Of a stretch of DNA of 64,000 nucleotides, positions 23,601 through 38,083 are shown piece after piece; the first letter of the stretch is position 1; each line of letters starts with the position of its first letter. The notes under the pieces are model-generated. The model saw nothing but the letters and a program-made list of their open reading frames with translations, was not told the origin of the DNA and made no database searches. The DNA is from Viola odorata (Eukaryota; Streptophyta; Magnoliopsida; Malpighiales; Violaceae). Both the position numbers and the translations under genes were made by a program. The DNA is taken from assembly GCA_963691705.1 (NCBI GenBank), contig OY829542.1:64070427-64134426 (forward strand), given 5' to 3'.

Positions 23601-25980
23601 TTTTTAATGAAATGAAAGATATGGCAGGAAATTAAAACAAAATAAGCCTAACAAAAATATTAATGGGTTGCCGCTTCCTACTTTCTTTTCAGTAAATAAA
23701 TAAATAAATGCGACACATATAATTATTAATTTATTTTAATTTACAACATTTATTTAAAATAATAATTGTATGGATTTTCAGCATTTTATATAGAAGAAAA
23801 AATCATTTCCTTGCTTAAATGAAAAATAAAGTATATAGAAGAAAATAGAAATTATAATTATTATAAGTTTTAGTTTCAGAGTAATATGATAAAATAACCA
23901 AAATAAAATTAATTCTGTTAATGAAATCAACTCACCTGTTTTCTAATTTGACTAAGCACAAAATCATGGGAACATTAGTCATAATGTACAACTTGTATTC
24001 AACTTAAATAACATCATTCTCAAAAAGATCAAAGTGACACAATGTTGGTGTTGAACTTGTGAAGATTTCTTACATAATTTCATGAAGAAAGATCGAATTA
24101 GACATGGTTCTTTGAATTCTATATAATAATAATAAATATTTATCACGGTGCTAATAAGTACTTTCAATAATTATCTCAAGAGAAGATTAATTTCAAGTTG
24201 ACAATTGATTGAAAAAATAACAAAGATATGATTTTCGTGAAAATCATTTTGAGATTCCTCAGAATTATGTCAAGGTTTTCTAATAATGATATTAAACCTT
24301 CAGAGAATGACATTATTCAAATTGGGGGTTTCACAACAAAAGGTAGAAGCATGCATATACCATCCCAAAACTAAAGCAAACAAATGCATAATTTCATCAT
24401 GCTTTTTCACTATGAGTTAGTAGGATTTATTGCTTTGAACAACTTATGATACGTGACATGTAACGTGCAAGATTTATCAATGTCCAGCTTGCGCAGATGG
24501 CTCATCTAGACAAGTTTCGAGTATACAACCACAGATGAATCACCCAATTTTGATCATCGACTTACTCACCTTCACATACTCAAATAAAATCACCATATTT
24601 GAAGTACTTGGTCTCAAAATAGACTATTCCAATAATTAAGAATCTATCAAGCCCAACTCGAGTGAGATCAACTATTCAAGTAATTCAGAATTTATCAAAC
24701 CATCTTATCCAACTTAGACTGAACGAATCCATCTATGAGCTGGACCAAACTACTCGACTAGTTTCTACTAAACTCAAACCATCAATCGAGTAATGTCGCC
24801 AAAATGAATTCTGATGACACTAGTGGGATCACAACGGTTCCACTTAAGTACCAACTATTTTAGACAATCGACTGACTTTGGAAAAACACTTACACTTAGT
24901 CTTTTTGACAAAACTCATTTTTAGCTCAACCATATCCCATTTTTTCACCCTCAAAACTAGTCATCTTGTTAGCCTCGGGTTTACACAGTGTCTTTCTTAT
25001 GCAAGTGATAACACAATTATAGATGATAACAAATGCAATCATTGGTTTCGAGGATGAAGGGGGGCGACAAACACTTTCTTTCACAGCGCGAATCCTCAAT
25101 TCGTGCAAGACACAATGAGGGAGAAGTGGGGACACAACAAATCCTTTGGTTTTGAGATAAAAGAGATGTAGTAGAGGAAGGAGGGAGAAAGCATGAAATT
25201 GAAATTGAATTGAAAAGATATTTGGAATTTACCCTTTCTTAAATAAGATCGCAGTTTCGAGTCTTACCAATGGTTAGAAATGGGTTTTGAAAGATCTCTA
25301 AACGAACAAATATTAACAAGCAATTTAAAGAAATATAAAGCGTATTTCTTCAAGTGGATGGAGGTTTGTCATAGTTTTGCAATCTTTAGGGATTGATGAA
25401 CATCTTTAATAAGAAAGAAAGACTTTATTTATACTAATCAATGGGGTTGAATTGCCATTTATGAGTATGTCAAAAAGAAAATTATAATACAAAGTAGTTT
25501 TAAAGTGATTATTTCATTTTTTTTAGAATGAAAATGATAAAATTTCAAATATTGGAGGGAAGGAGGCAACTATTTGAAACTTGCTGACCAAGTAACAATC
25601 CATCGATGACACAAAGTGACTGTTCGATTAAACCATCAACCGATCGACAATACTCAACTGTCAAGTTTTGTTTTTTTGTTCTTGCGCATGAGCTTGAGCT
25701 CCAAACTTATTTTCTTCTAGAATGCTCTCTTGTGAAAATTTTCACTTTGGTCCTTAAAGTTTGGCCTAAACCCTAAACAAAGCTCTTAAACATACATTAA
25801 TTTAGAACTTAGGGGGTAAGCCTAAAACAGCCAATAGGAATGTCTTTTTTCTTCCAACGAGAATCTAACAAGATTTTCTAATTTGTTGGGTCTTCCGACA
25901 GCAATCTTCAGGGGCTTGGATTCCGGTTTTTCTTTCTACAGTTACAGACTTACGTACAGCTCACCGACTCTGAGAAACCA
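23601..25980. other. long intergenic region, no supported gene
   Basis: About 2.4 kb, AT-rich at first and then of more even composition (24470-25150). It has no ORF with family resemblance and no clear inverted repeats. It may contain an old degraded retrotransposon, but I cannot support a boundary. The last few hundred bases before 25985 are the tubulin promoter. Confidence 0.45.
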
Positions 25981-26157
25981 ATAAATATCCCTTCTTACTT
26001 ATTGAAACTATTATTATACTATCTATCACTCATCACTCCTCCTTCCCTCTCTTTCTCCCCTACCCCAACCCAATCCATTCCACCCAAAAAGAGAAAAAGT
26101 AAGAAAGACCCGCCTTCTTCCTCCCGCTCTCCTCGCGCGCACCAGCAGCTTTCCAAA

Positions 26158-28992
<2,835 letters not shown>

Positions 28993-29036
28993 TGTAGATT
29001 AGAATGCTCTATATGAATAATGAATGAGGTTTGCAT

Positions 29037-29788
29037 GTTGTGACTATGTTTACCTTGTGGAGTGGGGGTGTCATATTAGATTGACTTGTTTATGTTGTAT
29101 GGGAGAGGGGTTTTTTGTGACTTTTCTTCTATTGGAGTGTGATGAATGTTGTTCTATCTAGTGGAATGGTGTGATATTTTTTGGTTTGTAAAATTTATGT
29201 AAATGGGTAAGGCAAAGCCTAGGGTCTATAAAATAGTAGTACAAAATAATCACTCACTACTCAAACCAATCGGTAACCCACAGTGTCTCTAATGAAGTCT
29301 GGGAATGAACAAGCATTGCGCGATCGTATGGGTGTAGTTAGCAACGGTACGTTTCTTTATCACTCATTTAAATCCCTAAGTTTGTCTAAAATTATAGAAT
29401 TAGTCTTTATATTTGTCTTTGGCTGGAATTGATTTTCGTGTTTATATAATTGGCTGAAATTGATCCTTATATTTATATAATTGACTGAAATCAGTCAAAT
29501 TAATTTAATTTAACTAATTTTTATTTTTTAAAATTTCCAAAATGATGTTATTCCAAATTGAAAAATTATAACAACAAATTTGTTCTATTTCATAACTTTG
29601 CCATTTAGGGCAGCTTACATATCCATACGAATGAAAACACTATTTGAAATTTTCAAAAGTCAAGAAAGAAGCTAGAAAGTCAAGAAACAGCAGCTGGAAG
29701 CAAGTAGGCTCCTCCTCCTCTCTTTGATTTGACTTCATGTTGATGTTGTTATTATCCTTGAATAGATGAACAGAACCAAGGAACAGGT
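29037..29788. other. tubulin 3' flank and BBE promoter region, duplicated at 36086-36850
   Basis: No gene. This spacer is repeated nearly base for base in the second copy (35898 onwards). It includes the tubulin 3' UTR and, near 29789-29796, the TATA-like TTATAAAA about 50 bp before the BBE start codon. Confidence 0.7.
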
Positions 29789-29845
29789 TTATAAAACTGT
29801 TAAAACACCACCACTTCTATGATTTTAACCTGCAAATAAACGAAG

Positions 29846-31468
29846 ATGATATTCCAAACCTTTTCAATCACATTCTTGTTCCTGTCTTTTCCCCTGTTTT
29901 CATCCTCCTCATCAGCTCCAATCTCTGGCCATGAAAGATTCCTTCAATGCCTTTCCTTTTACTTTCAGGACTACACCTCCATTTCTAAGGTGATTCACAC
30001 CCCACAAAACTCTTCATACTCCTCCGTTCTTCAATCATCAATTCGAAACCTCAGATTCAACACAAGCTCCACACCAAAACCTCTGCTCATCATCACCCCA
30101 CTCAACGCACCCCACATCCAAGCCACTGTCAAATGTTCCAAAAAGCTCGGAACCCAAATCAGAATTAGGAGTGGTGGGCATGATTACGAGGGTCTTTCTT
30201 ATGTTTCTTTTCTACCCGACAAACCCTTCCTCATCCTCGATTTGTTCAAACTTCGAGCGATTTCTATCGATTTGTCGAGCGAAACTGCTTGGGTTCAAAC
30301 TGGAGCAACCATTGGAGAACTTTACTACAGAATTGCAGAGAAAAGCAGAACACTTGCCTTCCCTGCAGGTGCTTGCCCAACTGTAGGTGTTGGTGGGCAT
30401 TTTAGTGGAGGAGGGTTTGGTGGGTTGTTTCGAAAATACGGTCTTTCTGCCGATAACATAATCGATGCGCGAATAATCGATGCTAAAGGAAGGTTTCTTG
30501 ACAGAGCTTCAATGGGGGAAGATCTGTTTTGGGCTATTAGAGGTGGTGGAGGCAACACTTTTGGTATTGTTTTTGATTGGAAAGTGAAATTGGTTCATGT
30601 CCCAAGTACAGTGACTGTGTTTAGTGTTCAAAAAACTCTGGATCGAAATGAAACCAAGAATCTTGTTCATCGATGGCAATATGTGGCAAGCAATCTTGAT
30701 AAAGATCTCTTGGTAGCACTCATTTTTAGAAGGTCTAATAATACTTCAAGAACAGTAGAAGCTTCATTTATTTCTTTGTTTCTTGGTGGGATTGATAGGC
30801 TGCTTCCAATGATGCAAGATAGTTTTCCTGAGCTTGGTTTGAGGAAGGAGGATTGTGTCGAAATGAGTTGGATTGATTCGAGTCTGTTCTTGTCAGGATT
30901 GCCAAGTGATGCATCGTTGGAGAAGTTGCTCGACCGGACTTCTTCACCAGCAACGACAAGGAAATTCAAAGCGAAATCAGACTATGTGAACGAACCAATA
31001 CCTGAGACTGCATTGGAAGGGATATGGGAAATGTTTCTCGAACCGAACATCGATACACCCGAGCTGATATTTAGTCCTTACGGAGGGAAAATGGGGGAGA
31101 TTTCAGAGTCCAGCATTCCGTACTCGCACAGAGATGGAGTTTTGTACAAGATTCAGTACTTGGTGTCTTGGGATGAGGAGGGGAGTGAAGCATTTCAAAA
31201 GCATATGAGCTGGATTCAGAATCTTTACGAGTACATGACTCCTTTCGTTTCGAAAAATCCTCGGTCCGCGTATGTGAATTACAGGGATCTTGATCTTGGA
31301 ATGAACAACCCAGCTGGTAAAACAAGTTATGAGGAAGCAAGGATTTGGGGTGTGAAGTATTTTAACAATAATTTTGATAGATTGGTACGGGTGAAGGCTG
31401 CAGTTGATCCAGCTAATTTCTTTGCAAATGAGCAAAGCATCCCGCCCGTACCGGTTCGTTACATGTAG
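29846..31468 (+). CDS. berberine bridge enzyme-like FAD oxidase, intact, 540 aa (BBE-1)
   Basis: Intronless ORF for a secreted FAD-linked oxidase (FAD_binding_4 plus BBE C-terminal domain). Residues 1-23 form a signal peptide. Both covalent flavin attachment residues are present: His112 in RSGGHDYEG and Cys177 in [13 protein letters not shown]. The C-terminal signature YVNYRDLDLG places an active-site tyrosine at 479, and DPANFFANEQSIPP closes the BBE domain. Members oxidise monolignols, cell-wall oligosaccharides or alkaloid/cannabinoid precursors and release H2O2; the sequence alone does not show the substrate. ATG 29846 is in good context behind a TATA-like box. Family length is 520-550. 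It lies 0.85 kb after the tubulin gene, in the segment copied to 35898. Confidence 0.96.
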   Translation: MIFQTFSITFLFLSFPLFSSSSSAPISGHERFLQCLSFYFQDYTSISKVIHTPQNSSYSSVLQSSIRNLRFNTSSTPKPLLIITPLNAPHIQATVKCSKKLGTQIRIRSGGHDYEGLSYVSFLPDKPFLILDLFKLRAISIDLSSETAWVQTGATIGELYYRIAEKSRTLAFPAGACPTVGVGGHFSGGGFGGLFRKYGLSADNIIDARIIDAKGRFLDRASMGEDLFWAIRGGGGNTFGIVFDWKVKLVHVPSTVTVFSVQKTLDRNETKNLVHRWQYVASNLDKDLLVALIFRRSNNTSRTVEASFISLFLGGIDRLLPMMQDSFPELGLRKEDCVEMSWIDSSLFLSGLPSDASLEKLLDRTSSPATTRKFKAKSDYVNEPIPETALEGIWEMFLEPNIDTPELIFSPYGGKMGEISESSIPYSHRDGVLYKIQYLVSWDEEGSEAFQKHMSWIQNLYEYMTPFVSKNPRSAYVNYRDLDLGMNNPAGKTSYEEARIWGVKYFNNNFDRLVRVKAAVDPANFFANEQSIPPVPVRYM

Positions 31469-32410
31469 CTTTTGATTTTCGAATGTTTCTCCAGGAAAAA
31501 ATCAAGAAAAGGTATTTTAGAATACCTCTGTTTATCAGTGAACAACAACTACAACAACAAACGTCGTTGTATACTGTCCACGTCGTCTTCATCATCATCA
31601 TCATACCGCTCTCGAACCCGTGACCTTTGGTGGAATAGCTGATAATTCTAAGCCACCGAGTCGCGGCCAGAGGCGGTGCAAGAGGGAGTAAATTTTATTT
31701 ATTTCTAGTCTACTCAGGTTTTAGGCTTACTAACTCTGCTTTACACATTGGTGATGACTGATGATAAAGTACAAATATTAATTGTATTCTTCTTTTAGGA
31801 GTATTAATGGTATTCTTATTATTCTAATAGATAAATTAGTAACACAATAAAAAATAATAATAGGGAGTTTACCAGCATTCAACGTGGTCAAATAATAAAA
31901 GAGTTTATCTCGAATTTGAAACTTGAGAATGAAGAAAATCATATTAAAAAAACATACATAAAATTAGCCAAAACACACTCCCTAATCCTCACTCAAGGAT
32001 GTATAATCCGCCCAAAACAACCAACGCCCTCAGTATGGCATGCCTTTCAACTTCGAAACCCCGCCAGGAATGAGCTCCGCTCCAGCACAAGCCATCGTTT
32101 TATACGGATATTACAAATAAGCCCGTTGAATGATAATTCTGCGAAACAGCCTTTCCAAATTAAAAGTTTTTGATATGTACGAGCACCATACATATTCGTA
32201 AAATCGTGTTAAATTGGACCTCGGTCAGGACAAATATAAGCAATATGAACAAACCAACTTCGTTCCAAAATCTATATTACTAACCGAGCAGACAAGATGG
32301 ATGATTTTCTTTCAACTGAGGCTGGGGTTTGCTTCATTGAACTAATACTATTCTCTCTGGCACGAATTAAATGACTTCCTCGCATCCCAATATTTAGTAG
32401 GGAACGCATA

Positions 32411-32539
32411 TTAAGGCGGCCTATTTGACCCCAAAAAATTCCGTACTTTTTTTTCGAACGTACGTTAATCCTTAACGTATTTTCGAGAAAAAATTCGGGG
32501 TAAAATTGTCTCAAATAGTGTCTGTTCCGGCCGCCTTAA
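32411..32539. repeat. inverted repeat around TAAGGCGGCC
   Basis: TTAAGGCGGCC at about 32411 is matched by GGCCGCCTTAA-like sequence at about 32529-32539. Inside these arms lies a second palindromic stretch (ACGTACGTTAATCCTTAACGT and neighbouring A/T runs). It looks like a small non-coding foldback sequence. A GGAGGGAGTA motif at 32583-32592, as at Stowaway ends, lies just outside, but no partner end was found. Confidence 0.5.
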
Positions 32540-32812
32540 GATACGTTTCAGAACAGTAAAAGTAAATGCTAAAACGTCATTTAAAACGTACCGGAGGGAG
32601 TATTTTAGAAGGTTTCAAATTCTAAGCCTTACGATCACTGCCGAATAGCTGAAAATCCTACATGCTAGGTTGAATCATCATTGTCATCTAATTAAAACAT
32701 GCATAAAGTGAAAAAACACGTCATAAGCATGCTTTTTCAAACATTCAAACACAAAAAAAATAGTATAAGAATCATACAAAAAATCAGTTTAAGCATCCAT
32801 CTTAATCAATGT

Positions 32813-32898
32813 GAAAACTGTTATAATAGACCATGTATTTATCGAAAACTGTTATAATAGATCCTGTATTTATCAAAAACTGTTATAATAAACCTTTC
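32813..32898. repeat. 31-bp minisatellite, three copies (two in the paralogous copy)
   Basis: Units beginning GAAAACTGTTATAATAGA start at 32813 and 32844, with a third at about 32875. The duplicated segment near 42345-42395 has only two, so the copy number has changed since the duplication. Confidence 0.75.
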
Positions 32899-33242
32899 GT
32901 AGAAAATCTGATATGGAATTTCGGAAGGGAAAAAAATGAAAAAAATTAAAATCACGTAAGCATTTGACGGAAAAATGTGTCACGTGTTAACGGAAAGTTC
33001 GTTATAACAATTTTCTATGAGTACATGGTTTTATTATAGCCTCAAAATTATCGGAGAGTCCATTATAACAGTTTTTGACGAATACAAAGTCCAAAATGTT
33101 ATTACCCCCATAAGTATTAAATGGTATTGAGTTAACACCATATTCACACCAAATTGCCTCATTAAAAATTAAAATATTTATAAAATAATTTTTTAATTTG
33201 AAAAAAATGTCATAAATTAAAATTATTTTATTCGTAAATTGC

Positions 33243-33338
33243 TCACAAGTAACCATCATCATCATCGGAGTCCTCGTCGTCATCCACCATCTTGTTTTTC
33301 TTGATTAACGAGTAGTGCCTCTCACGATCTTCCTGGCC
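33243..33338 (-). pseudogene. last-exon-like fragment of an unidentified acidic-tailed protein
   Basis: On the minus strand, TACAG|GG at 33339-33343 is followed by 31 open codons, QGQEDRERHYSLIKKNK then MVDDDEDSDDDDGYL and a stop at 33243. The acceptor, the open frame and the biased acidic tail look like a terminal exon, but no other exon is seen. The paralogous copy near 42910-42960 keeps ERHYSLIKKN and then stops. I do not recognise the family. Confidence 0.4.
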
Positions 33339-33344
33339 CTGTAC

Positions 33345-34061
33345 AATATTTTTAAGCCTGTACTTTAAACAATATGTTTGTACCCTTAATTCAAATTGAT
33401 AGTTATTGGAGACACTTGAATTTTTGTAATCTTTTCATTCATTTTTTTGCAATTAGCCTGTTCAAAATTAATTACAAACACTATTCCTGCAGCTTACAAC
33501 TTATTTTCTTTGTAAAACTAATTTTCTAACGTATGACATGTTTCTTATAACATGTCTATTTTTATTTGTAATACTATAAGGATTAGGGTGCATTTTTTTT
33601 AGTGTAATTTAGGTCTAAAAAAATTAGATTTGTATTAGGAAAGATTAGTAATTCATGTTAATATATCTTTATCGTAATATAATTATTGTAATCATTTTAT
33701 ATTAATAATTCATAAAATTTAATATAATTGAATATAAAAATTATTTGTCCATAGTCAAACAAACATTTTCCTTGGAAAAATTATTAAGAAAAAAGATTCA
33801 CATGGACAAACCCAATCTTTGAGGTAATTTAATAAGGAAATTCTGGCAACTCACCATCCACCAATTCGGACGTTGATTATTTAAAAAATGTACAATACCG
33901 ATCATGGAATAAAAAAATGGCAACAACTTTTGATTCCATTCTTCTTCCCCTACCATCATCGTTGTTTGTTTTCCTACTCCAGTATGCAATTCTCCAGTAC
34001 ACGTCTTGTCCTAATTAAACTGTAAGAATCCTGATAGATCAGAGTGCTTTCATTTTGCAAC
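33345..34061. other. upstream region of the UGT gene
   Basis: AT-rich spacer without coding signal. Not present in the second copy of the duplicated segment, which ends near 33340. Confidence 0.5.
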
Positions 34062-35495
34062 ATGGAATCCATGGCCAACAAAGGCGAGACTAAGGAGCTT
34101 CACATTGCCATGTTTCCATGGTTAGCTTTTGGTCACATGATCCCATACTTACATCTCTCCAAATTGTTAGCTCAAAAGGGTCACAAGATCTCCTTCATTT
34201 CAACCCCAAGAAACATCGATCGTCTCCCTAAACTCCCTCCAAAACTATCCCATCTCATCACCTTCGTCAAGCTTCCCCTTCCCCATGTTCCTGGCCTCCC
34301 TCAGGATTTCGAATCCACCGCGGACGTCCTAACCGAACACCTCCCCCTCCTCGAAAAAGCCTACGACCTCCTCCAACAACCCTTCGCGGAACTCCTCCGA
34401 TCTTCCCGCCCTGATTGGGTCCTTTTTGATTTCTCCCCATTTTGGGTCCCTGATGTGGCGCGCAACCTCAACATCCCCTCTGCTTTCTTCAGCATTTTCA
34501 TGGCGTGTTGCGTCACCTACCTGTCGCCACCGTCCGGAGATGAAGATCGTCGCAGAACTGTGGAAGATTTCACTGAGGCGCCAAGCTGGGTCCCCTTCCC
34601 TTCCACTGTTGCGTTCAGGAATTTCGAGATGAGTAGGTGGCTCCCTTCTCGAGTCCGCGACAAAACCAGGCTTCCCGCTTTCTACCGGTTTGTTGAAACC
34701 ATCAAGAGGTGCGACATCATCGCGGTGAGAACTTGTGTGGAGTTGGAACAAGATTGGGCACAACTCCTAGAGGGAATTCACAGGAAACCAGTCATTCCTG
34801 TTGGACTACTTTCTCCAAACAGTTGGTGTGCAAGCGAAGAGGAGGACATCGGAGATGAACCCACCTGGGAACCAATCAAGGAGTGGCTCGACAAGCAAAA
34901 GAAAGGGTCGGTGGTGTACATTGCGTTTGGTACCGAGGCGAAACCGAATCGAGAAGAGCTCAACGAGATCGCACTTGGGTTGGAGTTATCTGGATTGCCA
35001 TTCTTTTGGGTGTTGAGGAAGCGGAGTAGTGGGGTTGCAGATACAGAGGAGGTGGAGCTTCCAGATGGGTTTCTGGATCGAACCAGAGGGAGCGGTATCG
35101 TTTTCGCGAACTGGGCACCTCAGCTGAAGATTCTAGCCCACGAATCGGTGGGTGGGTTCTTGACCCATTCCGGGTGGAGCTCGGTGGTGGAGGCGGTCCA
35201 GTTCGAGAAGCCGATGGTGTTGCTGCCGATGGGGAATGATCAGGGGCTGAATGCTAAGTTTTTTCAGGAGAAGAAGATGGGGTTTATGATGCCGAGGGAT
35301 GAGTACGACGGGTCATTCACGAGAGAATCTGTAGCAGAGTCGCTGAAGATGGTGATTGTGGAAGAGGAAGGGAAGATTTACAGAGACAAAGTTAAGGAGA
35401 TGAAGGGATTGCTGGGATTAGGAGATGGGGATAAACAAAACATGTATCTGGATAATTTCTTGACGAAACTAAGAACACATAGTTATGCCGCGTAA
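34062..35495 (+). CDS. UDP-glycosyltransferase, UGT91-like, 477 aa
   Basis: Intronless family-1 UGT. It transfers a sugar from a UDP-sugar to a small-molecule acceptor in the cytosol. Close relatives by sequence style (UGT91) often add rhamnose or glucose to an existing sugar of flavonoids or saponins, but the acceptor here is unknown. Seen are catalytic His25 in FPWLAFGHMIPYL, its partner Asp near 123 in DWVLFDFSPFW, and a complete 44-residue PSPG box at 351-394, starting WAPQLKILAHESVGGFLTH, containing the HSGWSS variant typical of UGT91 and ending in DQ. I chose ATG 34062 rather than the upstream GTG-started frame. It lies between the two copies of the BBE segment and was not duplicated with it. 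Confidence 0.95.
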   Translation: MESMANKGETKELHIAMFPWLAFGHMIPYLHLSKLLAQKGHKISFISTPRNIDRLPKLPPKLSHLITFVKLPLPHVPGLPQDFESTADVLTEHLPLLEKAYDLLQQPFAELLRSSRPDWVLFDFSPFWVPDVARNLNIPSAFFSIFMACCVTYLSPPSGDEDRRRTVEDFTEAPSWVPFPSTVAFRNFEMSRWLPSRVRDKTRLPAFYRFVETIKRCDIIAVRTCVELEQDWAQLLEGIHRKPVIPVGLLSPNSWCASEEEDIGDEPTWEPIKEWLDKQKKGSVVYIAFGTEAKPNREELNEIALGLELSGLPFFWVLRKRSSGVADTEEVELPDGFLDRTRGSGIVFANWAPQLKILAHESVGGFLTHSGWSSVVEAVQFEKPMVLLPMGNDQGLNAKFFQEKKMGFMMPRDEYDGSFTRESVAESLKMVIVEEEGKIYRDKVKEMKGLLGLGDGDKQNMYLDNFLTKLRTHSYAA

Positions 35496-35897
35496 ACATA
35501 TTCGTGTAAAAAACAAGAGCAATTATCCTATTTTGTTTTCCTTCCCTAATTCTAAGAAAACCTATTGTATTACACATAGAAGGAAAATAATTTTAGTTTA
35601 TTTTTAATTAAATAGGAATATAAATTAATCTCTAATTTGAGTTATTTAAAATTTAAATTTTTAATGGAGTGTAATATGAATTGCATATAAAATGTGATTC
35701 AATTTTGAAATTTAATTGTAAAATTAAAGGTACATTTTAAATTATTGGGGCGGTGGTGGATGAAGATCTGTTGCGGCGGTGCTGGTGGTGGTCAGAGGTG
35801 GACGATGACTGGATAAAGATAGAGAGTGGAGGACACAAAATCTCCTCTCTACTACCAAAATCAGCACATCTCAAGCTTGATCAACATAACCAACATC
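35496..35897. other. UGT 3' flank up to the duplication breakpoint
   Basis: AT-rich sequence after the UGT stop, then a GGT/GGA-rich stretch (about 35745-35840). It ends abruptly at 35897/35898, where a copy of the tubulin last exon begins. Confidence 0.6.
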
Positions 35898-36042
35898 CAC
35901 CGGTGAAGGTATGGATGAAATGGAATTTACCGAGGCCGAGAGTAACATGAATGATCTGGTAGCTGAGTACCAGCAATACCAGGATGCAACTGCTGATGAG
36001 GATGAGTACGAGGAGGAGGAAGAAGAGGAAATTCCTGCTTGA
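35898..36042 (+). pseudogene. beta-tubulin C-terminal exon fragment, relic of segmental duplication
   Basis: Identical by eye to the last 48 codons of the tubulin gene (28848-28992), from CACCGGTGAAGG through the acidic tail to the TGA at 36040-36042, and the 3' flank also continues in register. There is no start, no GTP-binding part and no promoter, so it cannot make tubulin. It marks the left breakpoint of the duplicated segment. Confidence 0.96.
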
Positions 36043-36901
36043 TGTAGATTAGAATGCTCTATATGAATAATGAATGAGGTTTGCATGTTGTGACTATGTT
36101 TACCTTGTGGAGTGGGGGTGTCATATTAGATTGACTTGTTTATGTTGTATGGGAGAGGGGTTTTTTGTGACTTTTCTTCTATTGGAGTGTGATGAATGTT
36201 GTTCTATCTAGTGGAATGGTGTGATATTTTTTGGTTTGTAAAATTTATGTAAATGGGTAAGGCAAAGCCTAGGGTCTATAAAATAGTAGTACAAAATAAT
36301 CACTCACTACTCAAACCAATCGGTAACCCACAGTGTCTCTAATGAAGTCTGGGAATGAACAAGCATTGCGCGATCGTATGGGTGTAGTTAGCAACGGTAG
36401 GTTTCTTTATAAGAAAAAAGGTTAAACACTCATTTAAATCCCTAAGTTTGCCTAGAATTATAGAATTAGTCTTTATATTTGTCTTTGGTTAGAATTGATT
36501 TTCATATTTATATAATTGGCTGAAATTGATCTTCATATTTGTATAATTGACTGAAATTAGTCAAATTAACTTTATTTAACTAATTTTTATTTTTAAAATT
36601 TTCCAAAATAATGTTATTCCAAATTGAAAAATTATAACAATAAATTTGTTCTATTTCATAACTTTGCCATTTAGGGCATCTTACATATCCATACAATGAA
36701 AACACTATTTGAAATTTTGAAGAGTCAAGAAATAAGCTAGAAAGTCAAGAAACAGCAGCTGGAAGCAAGTAGGCTCCTCCTCCTCTCTTTGATTTGACTT
36801 CATGTTGATGTTGTTATTATCCTTGAATAGATGAACAGAACCAAGGAACAGGTTTATAAAACACCACCACTTCTATGATTTTAACCTGCAAATAAACGAA
36901 G
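36043..36901. other. duplicated tubulin 3' flank and BBE promoter
   Basis: Copy of 28993-29845 with small indels (for example, GTTAAAACACC of the first copy is shortened here). It carries the same TTATAAAA box near 36854. Confidence 0.75.
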
Positions 36902-37892
36902 ATGATATTCCAAACCTTTTCAATCACATTCTTGTTCCTGTCTTTTCCCCTGTTTTCATCCTCCTCATCAGCTCCAATCTCTGGCCATGAAAGATTCCTT
37001 CAATGTCTTTCCTTTTACTTTCAAGACTACACCTCCATTTCTAAGGTGATTCACACCCCACAAAACTCTTCATACTCCTCTGTTCTTCAATCATCAATTC
37101 GAAACCTCAGATTCAACACAAGCTCCACACCAAAACCTCTGCTCATCATCACCCCACTCAACGCACCCCACATCCAAGCCACTGTCAAATGTTCCAAAAA
37201 GCTCGGAACCCAAATCAGAATTAGGAGTGGTGGGCATGATTACGAGGGTCTTTCTTATGTTTCTTTTCTACCTGACAAACCCTTCCTCATCCTCGATTTG
37301 TTCAAACTTGGAGCGATTTCTATCGATTTGTCGAGCGAAACTGCTTGGGTGCAAACTGGAGCAACCATTGGAGAACTTTACTACAGAATTGCAGAGAAAA
37401 GCAGAACACTTGCCTTCCCTGCAGGTGCTTGCCCAACTGTAGGTGTTGGTGGGCATTTTAGTGGAGGAGGGTTTGGTGGGTTGTTTCGAAAATACGGTCT
37501 TTCTGCCGATAACATAATCGATGCGCGAATAATCGATGCTAAAGGAAGGTTTCTTGACAGAGCTTCAATGGGGGAAGATCTGTTTTGGGCTATTAGAGGT
37601 GGTGGAGGCAACACTTTTGGTATTGTTTTTGATTGGAAAGTGAAATTGGTTCATGTCCCAAGTACAGTGACTGTGTTTAGTGTTCAAAAAACTCTGGATC
37701 GAAATGAAACCAAGAATCTTGTCCATCGATGGCAATATGTGGCAAGCAATCTTGATAAAGATCTCTTGGTAGCACTCAGTGGCGGATCCAGCCCATGGCC
37801 AGGGTGGGCTGGCGCCTACCCTGACCCAATCAAAAAAAAATTATACCTTCTAGTTTAAATAAAGTTCAGTCATTTATTATCAATTAGAATCC

Positions 37893-37958
37893 GTACCGCA
37901 GTGGTTCCGCGTCTGTCTTAATTTTCGAACGTTGCGTGTTCGATTCACGTCATGCCCC
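37893..37958 (+). other. tRNA-like sequence within the hAT element
   Basis: CCGCAGTGGTTCCGCGTCTG resembles a tRNA A-box region and GCGTGTTCGATTCACG resembles the T-arm/B-box, spaced as in a tRNA. I cannot fold a full cloverleaf with confidence. It is probably a tRNA-derived SINE-like fragment rather than a working gene. Confidence 0.4.
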
Positions 37959-38017
37959 ACTTTTTAAATTTTTTTACTTGTTTTTTAATGTGCACAAAAG
38001 CAACAAAAATTGTTCTT

Positions 38018-38083
38018 GCTGAGATTCGAACCAGAGACTAGAGAGATAGAGATCAACGTAATAACCAACTACACCACCAGCAC
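38018..38083 (-). other. tRNA-Val-like pseudogene / SINE head within the hAT element
   Basis: On the minus strand GGTGGTGTAGTTGGTTATTACGTTGATC is followed by GGTCTCTGGTTCGAATCTC-like sequence; shown in parts: A-box GTAGTTGGTTATTACGTT, B-box GGTTCGAATCTC. Both match plant tRNA-Val closely, but the acceptor stem does not pair clearly. A decayed tRNA or the head of a tRNA-derived SINE is likely. Confidence 0.5.

Larger units (their letters stand above)
31469..33242. other. BBE-1 3' flank, partly duplicated at 40998-42900
   Basis: No gene. The parts 31731-31860 and 32686-33240 match 41001-41130 and 42222-42860. The middle of each copy (31861-32685 here, about 41135-42215 there) is unrelated, so each copy carries its own insertion or replacement. 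It contains an inverted repeat at 32411-32539 and a 31-bp tandem repeat listed separately. Confidence 0.6.

Noticed and set aside
23601..25980. hidden gene in the 2.4-kb spacer before tubulin
   Set aside because: Longest frames are under 70 codons and show no splice-linked coding pattern.
31605..31690. possible tRNA-derived SINE (TCTCGAACCCGTGACC)
   Set aside because: B-box-like only; no A-box at the right distance and no tail or target duplication.
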